The position numbers and the translations under genes are program-made. The notes beneath the pieces were generated by a model. That model saw nothing but the letters and a program-made list of their open reading frames with translations. It ran no database searches and had not been told where the DNA came from. Shown in pieces: positions 1 through 7,839 of a stretch of 12,936 nt of DNA; within the stretch, counting starts at the first letter, position 1, and every line of letters starts with the position of its first letter. Origin of the DNA: Syntrophaceae bacterium (GTDB lineage Bacteria > Desulfobacterota > Syntrophia > Syntrophales > UBA2185); NCBI GenBank assembly GCA_017885225.1, contig JAFNGM010000158.1:1-12936 (forward strand), in the 5' to 3' direction.

Positions 1-1
1 C

Positions 2-3000
2 TTGGATAGTTGCGGCTATGCGGGTAGCGGCGCCAACCGGCAGGAGCAGTTCCGTGAGATCGTGGATAGGCCGACGGTTATCCTGATCGACGAGCTTTCG
101 GAATTCCTGAGGGCAAAACCCGCAGCGCCGGCGTTTTATGAAGACATCCGGTTCCTTCAGTTCCTGGGCGAATTTTCCTTCCACCACCCCTTGTGGGTGA
201 TCGCCTCCCTCCAGGAGTGGATCGAGGAGACGGGACACATCTCGTCGAACATCTTCAACCGGATCAAGGATCGCTATCCCGTGCGGGTGAACCTCTCCTC
301 CTCCCATATCGAGGACATTATCGACCAGCGAATCGTGATCAAAAAGGAAGGCGCTGAGTCCGTCATCAGAAATATCTTTGATGAATTGAAACACTACTAC
401 CCAGCCCTCCATCTCCGCTATGAAGATTTCCGCAAGACATACCCCCTTCACCCCTTCACGGCCCGGTACCTCTCCGGACTGACCCCTGTCTTTTCCCAGC
501 ACCGGGGTGTTATCCAGTTCGTTTTTTCGGAAGTGAAAAAGGCCTTTGACGATCCCCCTTCCACCCTCATTACACCGGAGGCCATCTTCGACCATTTCGA
601 GGAGCGCATCCGCGAGATCCCCGAGTATTCGCCCCTGGCGCGGGTCATTTATGACTACTACCGGGGAAATATCGGCATGATCCTCTCCCAGACTGTACAG
701 CAGGAGACCGCCCTGGCCGTGATCAAGCTCCTGGTACTTACCGAGATATCTCCCTTCGAAAAGAGAAAGAACGCCAAGGAGATTGCCGAACTCCTCCTGA
801 AGAAAGTAAGCACCCTGACCTCGCAGATCAACTACGACTACATCAAAAGCGGCATCCTCGATCCCCTTGTGGCGCACCAGATGTACGTCAACCGGGAGGG
901 AGAGCATTATTTCCTCGACACTACGGTAGATGAAGGAATCAGGGCCCGGGGAAAGATCAAGGCGGTCCGTGAGCGCTTTGCCGACCGGAATGTCCTGTTT
1001 TCCGAGATCTGCGGCCTGATCGCTTTACCCTATCTTCCCCTCAGGGATATCAGGGAAGGAAAGAGATACCGCTTCACCTGGCAAAACAGCCCACGGGAAT
1101 GCGTCGTCCTGACCGCCTCTCCACTCTCGCTTAAGCGGGAAGGAATAGAAAATATGATCGAGGGGATACAGAAGCGGATCGACGGGTTTCTCGTCATCCT
1201 CTCGCCTTTTGCGGAGAATATCGGGATCGACGCCTGGAAAGACGCCAATGCCTCGCCTTTTCTTGCCGCCGTGGTTTTCTGGGTCCCACGATCGCCGAAT
1301 GACGAAGAGGCGGCCTTCATCGAAGAATTTATCGCCAAAAAAATGCTGGCGGGGGAATTTCCCGCACTCGGAGGCGACCTGCGCCGGGACGAGGCGGAAT
1401 TCCGGGAGATCGTCACCCGTTGGTACTTCGACGGCGAGGTTATCTACGGTTCGGGAAAACGCGTGAATAACATCAGGGATATCGGATATCTGCCCATAGA
1501 ACGGCTGCTCTCCCATCTTTTCGACTACAGCCTTTCCGAGTTGTATCCCAACCACGCCCGGATCATGCCGCGGGTGGATTATATTTCTTCCCAGCACCTG
1601 CACGCCCTTTTCCAGGACTTCATCAGGCAGGGGAGAATCACCATCGAAGAGGCGGAAAAAAAGGGACTCATCCCGTATATCAACGCCCTGCCGGAGCCCC
1701 TGGGGATTGTTGCCAAAAGGGGCAGCAGTTTCCTTGTTTCCCTCGATCCCGCCAATGAACTCGTTTCGCATATCCTGACACTTTCCTCCAAGGCGGAAGG
1801 AGTCGCCCATATCCGGGCGGCCTTGAAAAAGGGAAAGTGGGGAATGACGGATGACCAGATCAACCTCGCCCTGGCGGCGTTTATCACTTCCGGGCATCTC
1901 ATCCCTTATGGCCGTGACGAGATGGTTGAACTCAAGGAACTATCGCAACTTACCAGCGGTGAGATCTCCAAACTCAAGCAGGGCAAGACACTGCCTGCGG
2001 AACTCCTCGCCTATATTCCCGCTGGCAGGTTTATCTGGGGAGAGGTAGAAGACATCCCGACACCCATCACCCAGAAACTGATGTGGAAGCTCTCGACGGA
2101 TATGGTCCGCCGGGGCAGGCGTCTCCTTGATGATATCAACGGCTTTATTAACAAATACAAAGATTACTCTCTCTTCAAGAAGGCGGCAATCGACAGCTCC
2201 CTCCTCAACCGCCTGTCCATGTTCTTCCACTCTATTACCCTGTCACAGCCGCCCGCGGAAGGGTTGGAACGGTTCCTCTCCTACCTCAAGGAGATACCCG
2301 AAATGGAAGGTGAAATCGATTATGTCGAGCGACTCTCGCTGTTCTTTTCCGAGCAGTTCCAGATCATCAACAAATACTGGCTCTACCTGATTCACCCCGC
2401 ACTGGAGTTACCCCCGGACCTCCGGGAAAAAAGGAATGTCCTTGTCTCGCACATTGAGGATTTCCTTCGGGCATACACCGGCGACTTTGACGGCATCAAA
2501 GAGCAATGGGAGGATTTTTTCGATGATTATGCGCGAGCATACAAGGAGGGACACGATACGTATTACCACGCCGCTGTCTTTGCACAGAGGAAGGCCGTTG
2601 ATGAACTGTCCGAGGCAAAGGCATTGAAACGAATCGCGACGCTCGTCGGTTCGGTAACCTTCCCTGGGGAGTGGTGGGAACTGAAGAGGGAAATTGACCA
2701 CCTGCCGGAGGCGTGCCGCCATGACCTGAACAGCGAACTCTTTCTTAACCCGGCATGCGGATGCGGATTCACCATCGGCGATACGCCGCCGGAGATCGAA
2801 GCCGACTTTACCGGATCATGCCGAAAGGGGCTCCGCAACTTTCTCGCAGCCCTCAAGACAGCCGAAAACAGGGAAAAGTTAGATTCCTTTGCGTTGAGTT
2901 TACATGACGCCGGCCGGCAGGACCTTGCCGCACGGTTTACATCACTGATCAATCTCGATGCGGGAAAGGCCAATATATCCCTCATGCTCCCCTTTCTCGC

Positions 3001-4255
3001 GGACGAAGTTCTCGCCGCGATAGAGAAGGCATTGAAAGGCCGATGGAAGGTCAGGGATCTGGACATCGCAGATTTCATAGGCAAGATAAGAGGCAAGCGT
3101 TTCCGGCACGAAGAACTCAAGAGGCTTTTTCTGAGCTGGATCGGAAACGATGAAGACAGCATTATCCACATCCGGGAGGAACACAATGCGGAGACTTTTG
3201 CCCTGCGGGAGAGCCTTTGCCGGTATGGTGCGCAGGGAGAAGCGCTCTTCCGTACTCTCATGGAAAGTGATCATCCGCGGACGTATGACGATCTGGAAGA
3301 TGCGCTGAAGAAAGAAGGCGGTCTCCATCCCCTTGATAGTATCCGCTGGAGCTCATACACCGACGCTGAGCTTCTCGATTTTCTCAAGAAGGAGCGTATC
3401 GGGTACTTGAAAAAACAGATCCGGAAAGAAGTGTTCCAGCGGCTCTCCGGCAAGATCATTTCTGCTGCCGCAATTACGGCGATGGAAGACAAGCCGCTTG
3501 CGGAACTACTCTCCGTCGCCAGGATTTTCGCTGAACGCGAAAGGTACAGGGGCGTCGAGGTCTTCACCAGGGTCATCGCTCCCCTCACCTGCCGTATAGC
3601 GGCGCTGCGTTATGAAAATATCGACGAAACTTTTATCGAGGGAGCGGGCATCGATGCCCTGGAAAAAAACTGCCGGGATTTCCTTGCGAGTTATGAAAAG
3701 CGTCCCGACCGGTTTAACGGCGCGCTGGACATCGCCGCCGTCAGTGAACGGATAAAGGACATTATCGTAGTCCTGGACGGATTGCGCTACGACCTCTGGC
3801 TGATCCTCAAAGAAGTTTTGGAAAACGAAGGCAGGAAACTCAGGGAGCATCCCTTTGTTATCCCGCCACCGACCTCTACGTCGCACTTCCGTAAACTCCT
3901 GGGTATCGCGGAAGAGGGAGAAATTGACGGGCGAATCGCCCTCCTGAAATGGTCGGAGCGTGGTTTCCATACACGGGAGATTAAGCGCTTTCTCAAGGGA
4001 AGCGCGGAAACAAAGGTCCTCCATTTCAATTTTATCGATGCCAAGGTACACAACTCCACCCTGGACATCTATCCTCTCTACCTGAATATTAAAAGTGAAT
4101 TTATTCATGGAATTATGCCGATCCTGAAAAGCCTGCCGCGCTTCATCCTCATCGCGGACCACGGTTTTATTGATACGGGAAGGATGAAAGAGAGATACAC
4201 CCATGGCGGAAACACCGTCTGGGAGACGGTGCTGCCGTGTGTGGAGGTGGAATAA
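2..4255 (+). CDS. BREX-like giant protein: PglY/BrxC-type (DUF6079-like) ATPase fused to a PglZ-like phosphatase domain, 5'-truncated
   Basis: The reading frame is open from the window edge (about 1417 visible residues), so the true start and the Walker A loop are missing to the left; the TTG at position 2 is not a credible start. The visible N-end has a Walker B strand VILIDE (D30, E31) and a following strand LWVIASLQEW, as in the P-loop ATPases of BREX systems (PglY/BrxC). Mid-protein is a Cys cluster (C905, C919, C921, C940; PACGCG) that may bind zinc. The C-terminal ~170 residues carry the alkaline-phosphatase-superfamily ligand pattern seen in PglZ: D1259 in VLDGLRYD, the PTSTS cluster at 1290-1294, D1346/H1350, ADHGF (D1386, H1387) and H1401 in THGG. 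Inferred role: defence against phage, with ATPase and PglZ functions on one chain. Family membership is by recognition of motifs, not by a search. The SEC-C gene follows after 20 bases, suggesting one operon. Confidence 0.8.
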   Translation: MDSCGYAGSGANRQEQFREIVDRPTVILIDELSEFLRAKPAAPAFYEDIRFLQFLGEFSFHHPLWVIASLQEWIEETGHISSNIFNRIKDRYPVRVNLSSSHIEDIIDQRIVIKKEGAESVIRNIFDELKHYYPALHLRYEDFRKTYPLHPFTARYLSGLTPVFSQHRGVIQFVFSEVKKAFDDPPSTLITPEAIFDHFEERIREIPEYSPLARVIYDYYRGNIGMILSQTVQQETALAVIKLLVLTEISPFEKRKNAKEIAELLLKKVSTLTSQINYDYIKSGILDPLVAHQMYVNREGEHYFLDTTVDEGIRARGKIKAVRERFADRNVLFSEICGLIALPYLPLRDIREGKRYRFTWQNSPRECVVLTASPLSLKREGIENMIEGIQKRIDGFLVILSPFAENIGIDAWKDANASPFLAAVVFWVPRSPNDEEAAFIEEFIAKKMLAGEFPALGGDLRRDEAEFREIVTRWYFDGEVIYGSGKRVNNIRDIGYLPIERLLSHLFDYSLSELYPNHARIMPRVDYISSQHLHALFQDFIRQGRITIEEAEKKGLIPYINALPEPLGIVAKRGSSFLVSLDPANELVSHILTLSSKAEGVAHIRAALKKGKWGMTDDQINLALAAFITSGHLIPYGRDEMVELKELSQLTSGEISKLKQGKTLPAELLAYIPAGRFIWGEVEDIPTPITQKLMWKLSTDMVRRGRRLLDDINGFINKYKDYSLFKKAAIDSSLLNRLSMFFHSITLSQPPAEGLERFLSYLKEIPEMEGEIDYVERLSLFFSEQFQIINKYWLYLIHPALELPPDLREKRNVLVSHIEDFLRAYTGDFDGIKEQWEDFFDDYARAYKEGHDTYYHAAVFAQRKAVDELSEAKALKRIATLVGSVTFPGEWWELKREIDHLPEACRHDLNSELFLNPACGCGFTIGDTPPEIEADFTGSCRKGLRNFLAALKTAENREKLDSFALSLHDAGRQDLAARFTSLINLDAGKANISLMLPFLADEVLAAIEKALKGRWKVRDLDIADFIGKIRGKRFRHEELKRLFLSWIGNDEDSIIHIREEHNAETFALRESLCRYGAQGEALFRTLMESDHPRTYDDLEDALKKEGGLHPLDSIRWSSYTDAELLDFLKKERIGYLKKQIRKEVFQRLSGKIISAAAITAMEDKPLAELLSVARIFAERERYRGVEVFTRVIAPLTCRIAALRYENIDETFIEGAGIDALEKNCRDFLASYEKRPDRFNGALDIAAVSERIKDIIVVLDGLRYDLWLILKEVLENEGRKLREHPFVIPPPTSTSHFRKLLGIAEEGEIDGRIALLKWSERGFHTREIKRFLKGSAETKVLHFNFIDAKVHNSTLDIYPLYLNIKSEFIHGIMPILKSLPRFILIADHGFIDTGRMKERYTHGGNTVWETVLPCVEVE

Positions 4256-4275
4256 TACCAAAGATAGGAAAAAGG

Positions 4276-5037
4276 ATGTCCAAAATACGCAGAAATGATC
4301 CGTGTCCGTGCGGAAGCGGCATGAAGTATAAGAAATGCTGTATGTCAGCGTACAAAGAAGGTTTTGAAGAACAACATGCGGCACCGGGAAGAGAAGAACA
4401 AGACGATGATTACATTCCTATCGGGGAAGTAGTTGATTATGGCAACCCGCTACTTGATGAAGCGTTTTTTGCCCGTAATAAGGTGCACGAGATATCCGCT
4501 CCAAGATTGCTTTATTCCTGTTTACTCCATCCTGAAATTGAGGGGATAGCAATGAAAGTGACCCGACAATTTATTGATAGGGGCAAGGAAGAATTAAAAT
4601 GCATTGAAAAAGAAAGGGACGCAGAAACGCTTATTGGGATATTGAGAAACAAGCCTGATCCGATTAACCATACGCCGCTCATTAACAGACTCGTGGAGGA
4701 AAAGGCGCAAGCCGTGCCGCTCATTCTACAAGAACTTAAGAAGCCTCAAAATGATTCGTTCGTTGAGCTTGCGGTTAGGATATTGCTCATGTCTGGAACA
4801 AACTATTCTAAAGAAATTATAGATATTATCAATTCAGGCAATAATAGAAAGGCTTATGCCATTTCAATACTGTGCGTTCTGCTCGGCTTTTATGGCAATG
4901 AACCTTCCGAAAAACTATTGTGGAATTATTATCACTACATGAAATTCAAATACTCTAATGATACCTATTCAGACGGTCCATTATTAGGATTAACTCAAAT
5001 ACAGGAAAGAAGAGAGAGAAAGGCTTCTCTTCACTAA
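4276..5037 (+). CDS. SEC-C zinc-motif protein with helical (HEAT-like) body
   Basis: I chose the ATG at 4276 (253 residues) because AGGA at 4266-4269 sits six bases upstream and the SEC-C motif then falls at the very N-terminus; the frame stays open slightly further up, into the preceding gene. Residues 8-22 read DPCPCGSGMKYKKCC, the standard SEC-C zinc ligands (C10, C12, C21, C22), known from SecA tails and from many otherwise unrelated proteins. The rest has no signal peptide or membrane segment and looks all-helical; residues about 110-220 suggest HEAT/ARM-like helical pairs, which would fit a protein-binding adaptor. It lies 20 bases after the ATPase-PglZ gene, so co-transcription is likely, but a defence role is inferred from position only. 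Its DNA is visibly more AT-rich than the upstream gene, which hints at a separate origin. Confidence 0.75.
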   Translation: MSKIRRNDPCPCGSGMKYKKCCMSAYKEGFEEQHAAPGREEQDDDYIPIGEVVDYGNPLLDEAFFARNKVHEISAPRLLYSCLLHPEIEGIAMKVTRQFIDRGKEELKCIEKERDAETLIGILRNKPDPINHTPLINRLVEEKAQAVPLILQELKKPQNDSFVELAVRILLMSGTNYSKEIIDIINSGNNRKAYAISILCVLLGFYGNEPSEKLLWNYYHYMKFKYSNDTYSDGPLLGLTQIQERRERKASLH

Positions 5038-5065
5038 TTCGGAGTATAGATGTCCCCTATTGTCG

Positions 5066-5105
5066 ATTATCGTATTATCTGCTATTATCATAATCCATTA
5101 TTATC
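5066..5105. repeat. Four ATTATC repeats upstream of the toxin-antitoxin promoter
   Basis: ATTATC occurs at 5066-5071, 5074-5079, 5084-5089 and 5100-5105, all in the same direction, with start-to-start spacing of 8, 10 and 16 bases. The block lies in the AT-rich gap just before the antitoxin promoter. It could be a protein-binding array, but low sequence complexity could also produce it. Confidence 0.35.
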
Positions 5106-5141
5106 CTTAGAGTTAGAGCAATCCCGTCGTAGTTTTTTATA

Positions 5142-5191
5142 TTGACATACGTATAATATTATGTATTATTATATATAAAATTTTAAGGAGA
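5142..5191 (+). promoter_or_regulatory. Antitoxin-toxin promoter with overlapping palindromes and ribosome binding site
   Basis: A consensus -35 TTGACA (5142-5147) is followed, after a 16-base spacer, by -10 TATTAT (5164-5169). Two perfect palindromes lie across the core promoter: ATACGTAT (5147-5154) and ATAATATTAT (5153-5162). Phd/YefM antitoxins are known to bind palindromes over their own promoter, so these are the likely operator; this is inference. AAGGAGA (5185-5191) is a strong ribosome binding site eight bases before the antitoxin ATG. Confidence 0.7.
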
Positions 5192-5199
5192 CAATTATA

Positions 5200-5481
5200 A
5201 TGAGGGTCGATACGGACAATATGGTTCCCGTAACAGAGCTGCAAAAGAAACTTACGAAAAAAATTCGTGATGTTTCAGAGTCTGGAGAGCCTGTTTATGT
5301 GATGAAAAATAATGCCGTCAAAGCGGTAATCATATCCGTCGAGGAATATCAGTCGCTGCGTGATATGGAAGAAGTGCTTGAGCATTTTGAAATCGCGGAA
5401 ATGGTTGAAACTCGCCTTGCAGGACACGACCGATCCAGAAATATTTCCTGGGAAAAAATAAAAGAGAAACATGGCCTCTAA
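5200..5481 (+). CDS. Type II antitoxin, Phd/YefM family
   Basis: A 93-residue protein with the Phd/YefM fold pattern: an N-terminal DNA-binding half (VPVTELQKKLTKKIRDVSES, residues 7-26), a central strand pair ending in AVIISVEEYQSL (residues 44-55), and a charged C-terminal tail that in this family wraps and neutralises the toxin. The family also represses its own operon, which fits the palindromic promoter just upstream. Its last 11 bases overlap the start of the toxin gene, the usual translational coupling for such pairs. The start is fixed by AAGGAGA eight bases upstream. Confidence 0.88.
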   Translation: MRVDTDNMVPVTELQKKLTKKIRDVSESGEPVYVMKNNAVKAVIISVEEYQSLRDMEEVLEHFEIAEMVETRLAGHDRSRNISWEKIKEKHGL

Positions 5482-5797
5482 AATAGAGTTCCATCCAGCG
5501 GCGGCAAAAGAATTTGATTCGCTTGACGGCAGCGTGAAGAAAGAAGTGGCTTCAAAGATTGACGCCCTGGCTGACAATCCTTTTTTGGGGAAACCTCTCG
5601 GAACCAGGGGAAATATTAATCTGACAGGATTGTATAAACTCTACGTAGCCAAAAAAACATACAGGATTGTATATCGACTCGTCGGCAAAGAAATCGAAGT
5701 AGTAGAGATCATCGGCATCGGTAAACGAGACAAGCAGCAAATATACAAGCTCGTAGTTAAGAGAGTTGAGGCTGTCAAAAAGGAAAAGAATCCATAG
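5471..5797 (+). CDS. Type II toxin, RelE/ParE superfamily
   Basis: A 108-residue protein with the RelE/ParE layout: an N-terminal helical pair beginning FHPAAAKEFDSL and KKEVASKIDAL, a 'NPFLGKPLG' link, then the strand core LYKLYVAKKTYRIVYRLVGK and the final strand-helix IIGIGKRDKQQIYKLV. In RelE-type members the conserved basic and tyrosine residues of this core cleave mRNA in the ribosome; ParE-type members poison gyrase instead, and the sequence alone does not settle which applies. The ATG at 5471 lies inside the antitoxin gene, so the two are probably translated together. The length is normal and nothing suggests decay. The tail VKRVEAVKKEKNP is a lysine-rich extension after the fold. Confidence 0.85.
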   Translation: MASKIEFHPAAAKEFDSLDGSVKKEVASKIDALADNPFLGKPLGTRGNINLTGLYKLYVAKKTYRIVYRLVGKEIEVVEIIGIGKRDKQQIYKLVVKRVEAVKKEKNP

Positions 5798-6076
5798 TTA
5801 GGGGAAGCCGCAGATACTCCTTCGCGAAGAAGCGCTTAGATACTTCCTTCCTTTCTCAGGTTATGGCGGGGTATCTGTCAGTGGCCCGCTTTGTGGGCGC
5901 AAAAGCCGTTGACTTCCTCCGAAAACATCTGGAAAACATCTGTCGGGCCAGGTCTTGCAAAGAAAATTCCCTTATCAGGTAATAACTTTTTGTTCCATAT
6001 AAAGATATCCCGAACTCACGAACCTGTCGATCTTGAACTTGAAGAATGGCAGTGTCAGCTCAGACAACGCGGTTAA
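5798..6076 (+). pseudogene. Probable decayed coding sequence (frame-shifted fragments)
   Basis: No intact gene is credible here, but protein-like stretches appear in shifting frames on the plus strand: LLREEALRYFLPFSGYGG from about 5820, then a short ORF at 5863-5982 (39 residues, containing AKAVDFLRKHLENICRAR), then a TTG-initiated frame at 5891-6076 whose end reads ISRTHEPVDLELEEWQCQLR. None has a ribosome binding site. The simplest reading is a gene tail broken by frameshifts. I could not identify the parent family. Confidence 0.35.
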
Positions 6077-6106
6077 ATTGCCCCGCAGGAGATGAAAGGA
6101 AAAATC

Positions 6107-6742
6107 ATGTGCGGCCGGTTTGTTCTCATTAGCGATTTATCCGTTATAACAGAGGCATTCGATATTCAGGAAATCGCCTTTGATTACAGGCCGAGTGTTA
6201 ATGTGCTGCCAAGTCATCAGATTGCGGCCGTAATACATGACGGCGTAAACCGCATCATACAATTACGATGGGGATTGATTCCTTCCTGGGCAAAAGACCC
6301 ATCTATCGGGAGCAGATTGATAAATGCGCGGGCGGAGACGCTTGCAGAAAAGCCGAGTTTTCGAAATGCCTTCAAAAAGCGCCGGTGCCTGATTATCGCC
6401 GATGGGTTTTACGAGTCGTTGAAAGAGGGGAAGAAAACGCTTCCTTTCTATTTCCGACTTAAAACGGGCAATCCCTTTGGTTTTGCAGGCTTATATGAAA
6501 TGTGGACATCGCCGGAAGGGCAACCCATACACACGTGCACAATCATTACGACGGAACCCAATGATCTGATCCAGCCCATCCATAACCGGATGCCCGTCAT
6601 CATGCCGAAAGACAAAGAGTCCCTCTGGATTGATCCGGCAGTTCAAAACCAAGCACAGCTGTCGTCAGTTCTGCAGCCATACCCTTCTTCGGAGATGGAA
6701 GCAGTTTCCCTCCCCTCACCGATGTACATCCCAATACGCTAA
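6107..6742 (+). CDS. SRAP (HMCES/YedK-like) abasic-site DNA-protein crosslinker
   Basis: SRAP proteins bind abasic sites in single-stranded DNA through the alpha-amino group and thiol of Cys2 after Met1 removal. That chemistry decides the start: ATG 6107 gives MCGRF with Cys2, and AAAGGA (6095-6100) lies six bases upstream, so an alternative ATG at 6092 is wrong. At 211 residues the length is normal. The other active-site residues match E. coli YedK in spacing: N73 in LINARAE, E103 in ADGFYES, and H159 in PIHNRMPVI. RWGLIPSWA (54-62) is also typical. One oddity: the residue after E103, usually Trp (FYEW), is Ser. The C-terminal end (SLPSPMYIPIR) departs from the usual VN-containing tail. The gene meets the next gene tail to tail with a 4-base overlap. 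Confidence 0.92.
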   Translation: MCGRFVLISDLSVITEAFDIQEIAFDYRPSVNVLPSHQIAAVIHDGVNRIIQLRWGLIPSWAKDPSIGSRLINARAETLAEKPSFRNAFKKRRCLIIADGFYESLKEGKKTLPFYFRLKTGNPFGFAGLYEMWTSPEGQPIHTCTIITTEPNDLIQPIHNRMPVIMPKDKESLWIDPAVQNQAQLSSVLQPYPSSEMEAVSLPSPMYIPIR

Positions 6743-7707
6743 ACAGCCGTGTACACGACATATTGTTCCGTTTTATCTCCTCTGATAAGTCCTTCTTCCT
6801 CCAATTCAATGAGGTGCGCATACGCTTCATTGACGGCGAGAAATTGATCGAATTCGGGAAGATTCCTCCCGAAGATGTCGAGAGAGACGTGGAACGATGT
6901 CTTTGTTCCCCCCCTTACGGACGCAAGGACCAGATTTTTTCTTTCTCGATGGTGTTCCCTGATTTCCTCAACACGCGCCTTGAGATTTGTAAAAGGTTCG
7001 CCATGGGACGGATATACCTTTACCACCGGGAGGTCCTTAACTCTTTGCAATGAATTAAGAAAGCTCTTCAGCGGACGAAAACCGGGATTATGGGGATCAG
7101 GACTGAGATTAGGGGTGATCTGTGGCAAAACATGATCGCCCGAGAGGAGGATTTTCTCGGCGGGGAAGTAAAAGCACATCTGTCCGCTGGTATGCCCGGG
7201 TACATGAATACACTGAAATTCCTTGTCTCCAACGGAATGGTGGTCCAAATCGGAAAGACTCTCATCGACACGGAAGGGAATCGTCGCCTTTCTGAAATAC
7301 GCGAGAAGCTCCATAAGACCGTTAATTAACTTGTCGGTTAGTCCCTGTTCACGGTAAAAAGTTTTCACCTGATTAATATCAAGACCTGTTTCCTGATCGC
7401 TGTGTATGCGCTGCCTGTCCGTATCAGACATTGCAATGACAGCCCCCGATATCTCTTGGAGCCGGCCTGCGATGCCGCAGTGGTCCGTATGGAAATGGGT
7501 AATATATATCCGATCGATATCGCGCATGGTCTTCCCGATGGAAGATAAAAAATACTCAATCCTGGCGAGGGTTTCCGGGGTGTTCACTCCTGTGTCGAAC
7601 AGCGCTACTTTGCCGTTGTGGATAAGGGCGAACACATGCACATGCTGTAAGCGGAACGGCATGGGCAGGGTGATCATATAGAAATTATCTGCTATCTTTT
7701 CCATCAT
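6739..7707 (-). CDS. MBL-fold metallo-hydrolase with C-terminal helical domain
   Basis: A 322-residue metallo-beta-lactamase-fold enzyme of the glyoxalase-II/lactonase-like type. All metal ligands are visible: H71, H73, D75 and H76 in THFHTDHCG, H172 in VPGHTSGQ, D191 in LLSGDH, and H235 in YPSHGEPF. Residues from about 245 on form an extra helical, probably winged-helix-like domain (HHRERKNLVLASV ... FLAVNEAYAHLIELEEEGLI) common in this subgroup. The substrate cannot be told from sequence; hydrolysis of a thioester or ester is the family norm. Two adjacent ATGs (7705-7707 and 7702-7704) compete; GGGAG directly before the first gives slightly better spacing to the second. No signal peptide, so cytoplasmic. 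Confidence 0.9.
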   Translation of the reverse strand: MMEKIADNFYMITLPMPFRLQHVHVFALIHNGKVALFDTGVNTPETLARIEYFLSSIGKTMRDIDRIYITHFHTDHCGIAGRLQEISGAVIAMSDTDRQRIHSDQETGLDINQVKTFYREQGLTDKLINGLMELLAYFRKATIPFRVDESLSDLDHHSVGDKEFQCIHVPGHTSGQMCFYFPAEKILLSGDHVLPQITPNLSPDPHNPGFRPLKSFLNSLQRVKDLPVVKVYPSHGEPFTNLKARVEEIREHHRERKNLVLASVRGGTKTSFHVSLDIFGRNLPEFDQFLAVNEAYAHLIELEEEGLIRGDKTEQYVVYTAV

Positions 7708-7753
7708 CTCCCGGATTTTCCTCTAAAGCAGGCTAAAACGATGACGCCGCGGT

Positions 7754-7793
7754 ATACTCAACATTTTTTATGCATTGTGTCAATGTACATGTA
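7754..7793 (-). promoter_or_regulatory. Possible leftward promoter and palindromes between divergent genes
   Basis: On the minus strand a perfect TTGACA lies at 7778-7783; 18 bases on is GAGTAT (7754-7759), a weak -10. Overlapping perfect palindromes ATGTACAT (7783-7790) and TACATGTA (7786-7793) touch the -35 and could be an operator shared by the MBL gene and the divergent LOG-like gene. The -10 is poor, so this is tentative. Confidence 0.35.
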
Positions 7794-7839
7794 TATATTT
7801 CACTTGTGGTAATGAAATCTATTTGTTAAATCAAGCTCC

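Noticed and set aside
1025..1897. Long minus-strand ORF (290 codons) inside the ATPase-PglZ gene
   Set aside because: It lies opposite a well-supported coding frame, has no recognisable domain, and GC-rich codon bias readily opens such antisense frames.
3506..4384. Minus-strand ORF (292 codons) across the end of the ATPase-PglZ gene and the SEC-C start
   Set aside because: It is antisense to the PglZ-like motifs and the SEC-C motif, both clearly real.
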